Origin: Adiantum capillus-veneris
Lineage: Eukaryota; Streptophyta; Polypodiopsida; Polypodiales; Pteridaceae
Length of the DNA stretch: 61,500 nt
Direction of reading: 5' to 3'
NCBI GenBank assembly: GCA_014529385.2
Contig: CM043969.1
Span: 36,345,446 to 36,406,945, forward strand
Shown here: piece after piece, positions 56,401-61,500 of the stretch
Numbering within the stretch: position 1 is the first letter of the stretch
Layout of the letters: the number at the start of each line of letters is the position of its first letter
Notes under the pieces: model-generated
Databases searched by the model: none
The model's input: the letters and a program-made list of their open reading frames with translations, nothing else
Told to the model about the DNA's origin: nothing
Program-made: the position numbers and the translations under genes

Positions 56401-56849
56401 TGGCTTGGGAGAAATCCGGAGGTTCTCGCTTCAGCCATTACACCACACACGTTGCCCCAAACTACAAATCTCTCTTCTTCTCGGAACGAGGTAACCGAAC
56501 CCATTCCTACATCCTTGAGCCCATCCCGTTGAGTGCAATCCACACCATTGCCTCCATTCGTCTTAGCTCCCATTCTCTACGCTGCGAGACAGGACGTTGG
56601 GGCACTGGCGAGGAGTGTCATCGACTTTGCACCTTATGCCCTCGTCAAGTGCGAGAGAGTGAGTACCACACACTACTTGAGTGCTCAGCTTTTGACCACA
56701 TTAGGTCCTCTTTTCCCCATATATTCAGCCATGAGCTCTCCCTACATACCTTCCTCTCCCAACCACGATGTGGACTCTCTATTGCGACGCTCATTTCAGC
56801 CATTTTTGAGCATCGAGAGTCACTTATGAACTCCACTCACACCACGTGA
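53468..56849 (+). pseudogene. LINE copy 1 ORF2, endonuclease and reverse transcriptase, frameshifted
   Basis: The endonuclease has ISFWNCNGYPW, LLVETWEHD, VFGDMNARTN and SDHRML, the catalytic landmarks of APE-like nucleases. The reverse transcriptase has GFRKHHSTIDH, CFVDFKKAFDMV, GVKQGCPLSPTLFG and LLYADDVVLLA. The C-terminal knuckle is CTLCP ... YHTLLEC. Against copy 2 there are small insertions at about 55050-55100 and one near 56270, so three frames are needed to cover it. The ATG at 53468 lies two codons after the ORF1 stop. Confidence 0.9.
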
Positions 56850-56903
56850 CATGTTCATTTGGTCCCATAGGTCATATTTGACCTCCCAGGACGATAATAG
56901 AAC

Positions 56904-57043
56904 TATCTATCTATCTATCTATCTATCTCTCTCTCTCTCTCTCTCTCCCCCTCCCCCTCTCTCTCTACCTCTCTCTCTCTCTCTCTCTCTCCCTCTTTCC
57001 TCTCTCTCTTCCCCCTCTATCCCTCTATCTCTCTTTCTATCTC

Positions 57044-57083
<40 letters not shown>

Positions 57084-57108
57084 TCTCCCTCTCTCTCTCT
57101 CTCTCTCA
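56904..57108. repeat. (ATCT)n and CT-rich tract between the two LINEs
   Basis: About six ATCT units, then CT-rich sequence with (CT)n runs, reaching the conserved 5' start of copy 2. It serves as 3' tail of copy 1 and leader of copy 2. Confidence 0.93.
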
Positions 57109-57335
57109 GTGCAGCCGTTTTATGACCTAGTAGACAGCAGTCCACTCTTTTGATCATAACTTCTTCATCCGAACTCCGATTTGGGTGATCTATAGCCTCA
57201 ATCGAAGAGCACGAAGTCCTCTACGCATTGATGTAAAGATAGAAATTTTCAGAGTTATGGAAGGCGTTTCTGTAGCAGCATTTCCGAAGTGAACAGGTTC
57301 AACAAAATTGATTCTCATCTCCTATTTTACATACA

Positions 57336-58256
57336 ATGTCTTCCGGCACTCGCAAGGGTTCTTCTTCTTCAGCAAGGTCCACAACCATTGTGGAAAATGA
57401 TCCAAAATCTCCTAAGTGTGGAGATAGCAACACAACCACCCAACCAACGACATCGGAAACCATGATCATGGCGTACTTGGTATCATTGCAAGAGACCGTA
57501 AACAAACAAGGCGAAGACTTACGAGCACTTGCAATGGAGAATGGCACACTAAGTGTACTTGTGGTTGAGAATGAGAATCTCAAGAGGACACTTGAGATGC
57601 AAACAACACGTTTGATGCAACTTGAAGAGGAAGTCAAGGAATGTAAACGCTCTCTTGTGGACTTGAATGCTTTGAAGGAGCGGATGAGCAAAGTAGAGCA
57701 TGACCATGTATTGAAAGAGGAGAAATTCGACACTATGAGCCGGGATGTATGCGACATGAAAAATGTATGCACAAACAAGTCTTGGGCTGATGTATGTGGT
57801 AGCAATGTGGTTTCTAATTCCTCACTCATGCAAGCTATGGTTCAAACAAAGAATGTTGAGAATGTGGATGTGGAGGAGTTGAAGGAACGGGAGCGACGTT
57901 CCAAGAACATTGTTATTCGTGGAATTCCCGAAGAGAAGTTAGAGACACCTCCTTCTCTTGCCATTGTTATTGAAGATTTCTTCAAAACCCACTTTGGCAT
58001 GTCCGGAGTTATGGTCTATGGAGCACATAGAGTGGGGAAGCAAGGAGCTCCTCGCTCGGGAGAACGGCCAATTGTATGCACCATGCCGGATGAGACCAAG
58101 CGAAAGATTATCCTTGATAATAGTTGGATCTATTTGAGGGATACAAAATGTTTTGTATGTGAAGATCGCACTATTAAGCAACAAAATATGCGTCGCAAGG
58201 CATATGAGGAAAAGAATAATAAAAACAAGGAGGAGGCAAGTCTCTCAAGCAAATAG
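57336..58256 (+). CDS. LINE copy 2 ORF1 protein
   Basis: 306 residues from MSSGTRKGSSSS. It is closely similar to copy 1 ORF1 throughout the coiled coil (LKRTLEMQTTRLMQLEEEV) and RRM-like region (KNIVIRGIPEE; HRVGKQGAPRSGERPIVCT; DRTIKQQNMRRKAYEE). It ends AAA TAG at 58254-58256. The codons after the stop stay open in the same frame as ORF2. Confidence 0.88.
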   Translation: MSSGTRKGSSSSARSTTIVENDPKSPKCGDSNTTTQPTTSETMIMAYLVSLQETVNKQGEDLRALAMENGTLSVLVVENENLKRTLEMQTTRLMQLEEEVKECKRSLVDLNALKERMSKVEHDHVLKEEKFDTMSRDVCDMKNVCTNKSWADVCGSNVVSNSSLMQAMVQTKNVENVDVEELKERERRSKNIVIRGIPEEKLETPPSLAIVIEDFFKTHFGMSGVMVYGAHRVGKQGAPRSGERPIVCTMPDETKRKIILDNSWIYLRDTKCFVCEDRTIKQQNMRRKAYEEKNNKNKEEASLSSK

Positions 58257-61200
58257 GGATGCCTGACCTATGAGACCGAGTTACAATTGAAAATATGCTT
58301 TTGGAATTGTAATGGATACCCATGGAATGCGGGGGTTGGCATTGATGAACTAACAAGCAAAGCCGATGTTGTACTTCTTGTTGAAACTTGGGAGCATGAT
58401 ACACAAAGGATTAACGGCTTGGAGGATTACAATGTACATTCATTGATGTGGTCAAAGAATCTCAAGCAACGAAGAGGACAAGGAGGGTTAGCATGTATGG
58501 TTAAGAAAGGATTGGAAGATTTTGTATCAATTGTGAAAGATGACAAGTACAAACGTTATGTATGGCTGAAAATTATGACACCAAAAAGAGCACCCATTTT
58601 TGTAGCCGGTTGCTACATTCCTCATCATGATTCTCCCTTTTATGCTTACATGGATAGAGATCAACCATTTTCTGATTTGGAAGAGGACATTACTTATTTC
58701 AAAGGTGAAGGTGATGTTATTGTATTTGGGGATATGAATGCTCGTACAAAAACATTGCAACATGATACTCAACAATTTGATATGCCATACATTTCAAGGG
58801 AGTTGGAGGAAGTTCACTTGTATGATCGTACTTCAATGGATGAGAAAGAGCCGGATCACTATGGAAAGTTACTTTTACACATGTGTAATAGCACCGGTAT
58901 GCTCATTGCCAATGGTGTATCTTTGTGGAGTGGAACCAATGGATTTACATGTAGAAGACATAATGGGGATAGTGTGATTGACTATATGCTACTCTCTGAA
59001 GCCATCATGTATCGCATAAAGAGTTTTATGTTTGGTCAATGGACCCCGGAGTCCGACCATCGCACCTTATGTATTGACCTTTCATGTGGAGAAGCAACTA
59101 AGCATGATAATCTCAGCCAAAGGAAAGAGAAGTTATCACTATGTATGGATTTCAAACGGGCACCAATGTACATTGAAATGGTTGAGCAAAAATTATGGAT
59201 GACAAAGCTTCAATGTGATGCACCATTGGAAACTAAATGGGAAGCTTTCAAGAAAGCTATTTGTTCTTGTGCGGAAGAATGCTTTGCCATAAAGCATCTC
59301 CATGGTATCAACAAAGATAGATCACGCAAAAGGTGGTTTGATAAAGAATGTCAAGATGCTCGAAAGTCCTTGATAAAGCTTGATGCAACTATGGACAAAG
59401 ACAACTATCAAAGTCATTTGCATACATACAAGGCATTGATTCAAAAGAAGAGAAGAAGATGGGAAGTAAAGCAACAAGAATTTCAAGTCCAAGAAAAGGC
59501 ACATGCATGTGGAAGATTTTGGAGAAACTTGAGAGGCAAGCGGGTTGAGAATTTTGGTAACTTGAGTCTAGTGGATATGTACACACATTGTAGGCAATTA
59601 TATGAGCAAGAAAATACTGAAAAAATACCATTTTATGGTTCACTCCCATGTATGCCGTCTTTTTTTACTATTGAGGATGTATGCGGTGGGCTTGAAAAGT
59701 TGGCCACTCGCAAAGCGGGAGATCTTCAAGGTATCAAGCCGGAGATGATCAAATGGACGGGAGATTTTACCCATGAGTGGATGTGTGATATGTTCAACCT
59801 TGCACTTCAACATGGTATGCCTTATGATTGGAGTACTAATTGGGTTAAGCCTTTGCATAAAGGAGGGGATGTAAAGAATGTAAGCAACTACCGGACTATA
59901 ATGATTGGGTCTCTTATGGCAAAGTTGTTTGGGTGCATAATGGAGATGAAATTGAGTGATTGGGCTGAAGAGAATGACAAGCGTGCAAAGGGACAAGCGG
60001 GTTTTCGTCGATGCCATAGCACCATTGATCATCTTGTCACTCTTCGTGTTCTCATGGAGGAAAGTCGGTTGAAAGGCAAGCGATTGTATTGTTGTTTTGT
60101 GGACTTTAAGAAAGCCTTTGATATGATTCCACGTAACAATTTGTGGAGAAGGATGGAAGAACTCCAAGTGCCAAGTGAGTTTATGCTTGTGGTTTCTCGA
60201 ATCTATGAGAAGGTGATTTGTCAATTGCGCATGGGAAGAGAAATTTCAGAAATTTTTGTAAGCACTATTGGGGTTAAACAAGGATGTCCATTGTCACCAA
60301 CTCTCTTTGGTCTATGCATCGATCAATTGGAACAAATGGTACTTGACTTTATGCAAGAAGAAGGCATTGAAGAGGTCACTATTTGCAATGCGGTAATCAT
60401 GCTTTTGTTGTATGCGGATGATGTAGTGCTTCTAGCACACACTTTAGAAGATGCACAAAAGCTTATGGTTGTCCTTGAGAACTTTTGCTTGCATAGTGGG
60501 CTGATTGTAAATGAATCCAAAACAAAGGTTATGCTTGTGAAAACCAACCATAAGGAGAAGCCATGCATTGTGTACAACAAGGAGACACTTGAAGTTGTTG
60601 AGAGCTTTAAGTACCTTGGCCTTGAGGTTCCATCCAATCACAAGTGGCATGAATGTGCTATGCGTCGTTTGGAAGCGGGAAAGAGAGCATATTATGCATT
60701 TGAGAACATGTGTAATGCGGGAAACATCAAGTGTTGGGTTCTCAAGAAGTATCTTTTTGATGCATTGGTGACACCGGTTCTTCTTTATGGAGTTGAAGTG
60801 TGGGGCGGGAGCATCTCAAAGTCTACTTGGAAAGAGTTTGAGAATGTCCAAAAGCGTTTTCTTACAAACTTTCTCCAAGTTAAAACACAAACACCATATA
60901 TGCTCCTACTTCTTGAGTCGGGATCTCTTCCAATTGAGGTTATGGGCATGGAAAGGGTTGTGGAGTACATGATAAAGATGCGTCAAAACCCCTCACATCG
61001 ACTTCCTACAATTGCATGGGAAGCAAGCAAAAAAGTTCAAAAGACGCATAAAAGCAAGATCTTGAGCACGGGATGGATGCAAGACATAAAGAAGTGGTTT
61101 GGGAGATGGGATGCATTACACTTGCTACATGATGCTTCAATTGACTCTCAAGTGAATGAAGCTTTTCTACAACGCCAATGTATTACGGCTTGGGAGAAAT

Positions 61201-61500
61201 CCGGTGGGTCACGCTTCATACATTACACCACCTATATTGCCCCCAACTACAAAACCATGTTCTTCGCTGAGAGAGGAAACCGTACTCACACTTACATGCT
61301 TGAGCCTATTCCCTTGTCCGCGATACGCACTATCGCAACAATTCGGCTTAGCTCCCATTTCCTTCGATGCGAGATAGGGCGTTGGGGCAATGGAGAAGAG
61401 TCAAGTCGATTGTGCACATTATGCTCATTGCAAGTTCGAGAGTCTGAGTACCACACACTACTAGAGTGCTCAGCTTTTGATCACATCCGAACTTGCTTCT
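58257..61500 (+). CDS. LINE copy 2 ORF2, open to window end, no AUG at its start
   Basis: Directly after the ORF1 TAG the same frame runs without a stop for about 1080 codons to the window edge. It contains CFWNCNGYPW, VFGDMNARTK and ESDHRTL (endonuclease), then GFRRCHSTIDH, CFVDFKKAFDMI, GVKQGCPLSPTLFG and LLYADDVVLLA (reverse transcriptase), and at the edge CTLCS ... YHTLLECSAFDH (knuckle). Where copy 1 has ATG this copy has CTG (58263). The first in-frame ATG is at 58446, beyond the start of the endonuclease. Initiation must use a non-AUG codon, readthrough of the TAG, or the codon change inactivated this copy. Confidence 0.92.

Larger units (their letters stand above)
52303..56903 (+). 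mobile_element. LINE copy 1 (APE-type, decayed)
   Basis: It begins directly after the CT tract with a 226-base 5' region shared with copy 2 ('gcagccgttttttgacctag', 'gatctatagcctcaatcgaa'). It contains ORF1, ORF2 with endonuclease, reverse transcriptase and a C-terminal zinc knuckle, and a 3' region of about 55 bases that ends in ATCT repeats with no poly-A. ORF2 has frameshifts. Confidence 0.9.
57109..61500 (+). mobile_element. LINE copy 2 (APE-type, truncated by the window edge)
   Basis: Head-to-tail with copy 1 and same family, with the same 5' region. ORF1 is intact and ORF2 is open to the last base of the window, so this copy may be full-length and recent. Confidence 0.92.

Noticed and set aside
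52390-57829. Minus-strand frames across both LINEs
   Set aside because: They are antisense shadows of ORF1 and ORF2 and have no domains.

Overview
This is nuclear DNA of a land plant. It holds Ty3/gypsy chromovirus, CACTA (EnSpm) and Mutator-like elements, spliced genes with ordinary GT/AG introns, and many CT/GA and CA/TG microsatellites. The LINE type and one gypsy type look unlike common flowering-plant families, so a large-genome seed-free plant (fern, lycophyte or bryophyte) is my guess; the species cannot be read from the sequence. No ordinary host housekeeping gene is recognisable.

Layout. (1) 1-955: flank without a gene. (2) 956-43599: a CACTA-like element with about 230-bp inverted ends. 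It contains TTAGG-like arrays, an array of palindromic units, a smaller internally deleted CACTA element (2123-6012), and a nest of further insertions. (3) 7485-40765: a chromovirus in minus orientation (LTRs 7485-9076 and 39178-40765, target duplication AGTTA). (4) 11515-35923: a Mutator-like element inserted in the reverse transcriptase of that chromovirus (9-bp target duplication TCCTTTTAT, about 14.4 kb without its own insert). (5) 18646-28641: a second gypsy element in minus orientation, inserted in an exon of a gene carried by the Mutator-like element (target duplication ACGC). The order of insertion is therefore CACTA, chromovirus, Mutator-like element, gypsy 2.

The main discovery candidate lies in the Mutator-like element. 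Besides a decayed transposase gene (plus strand, 31529-35025; zinc-finger region, DDE-type core, AT-hook, SWIM zinc finger), it carries a divergently transcribed 14-exon gene (minus strand, 28979 to 14960). That gene joins a ParB/sulfiredoxin-like domain to a class-beta DNA amino-methyltransferase domain. I traced the exons by eye; their summed length is a multiple of three (934 codons). The frame is broken only by the gypsy 2 insertion in exon 2 and one internal TGA in exon 9. ParB-methyltransferase combinations are familiar from prokaryotic mobile elements, so an intron-rich version as cargo of a plant transposon is unusual.

43600-51600 is mostly AT-rich decayed sequence with an integrase relic, short tandem repeats and a poorly conserved minus-strand coding region. 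51600-61500 holds two head-to-tail LINEs, each directly preceded by a CT-rich tract. In both, ORF1 and ORF2 share one frame and are separated by a single TAG in the same context (AAA TAG GGA). The second copy is open to the window edge.
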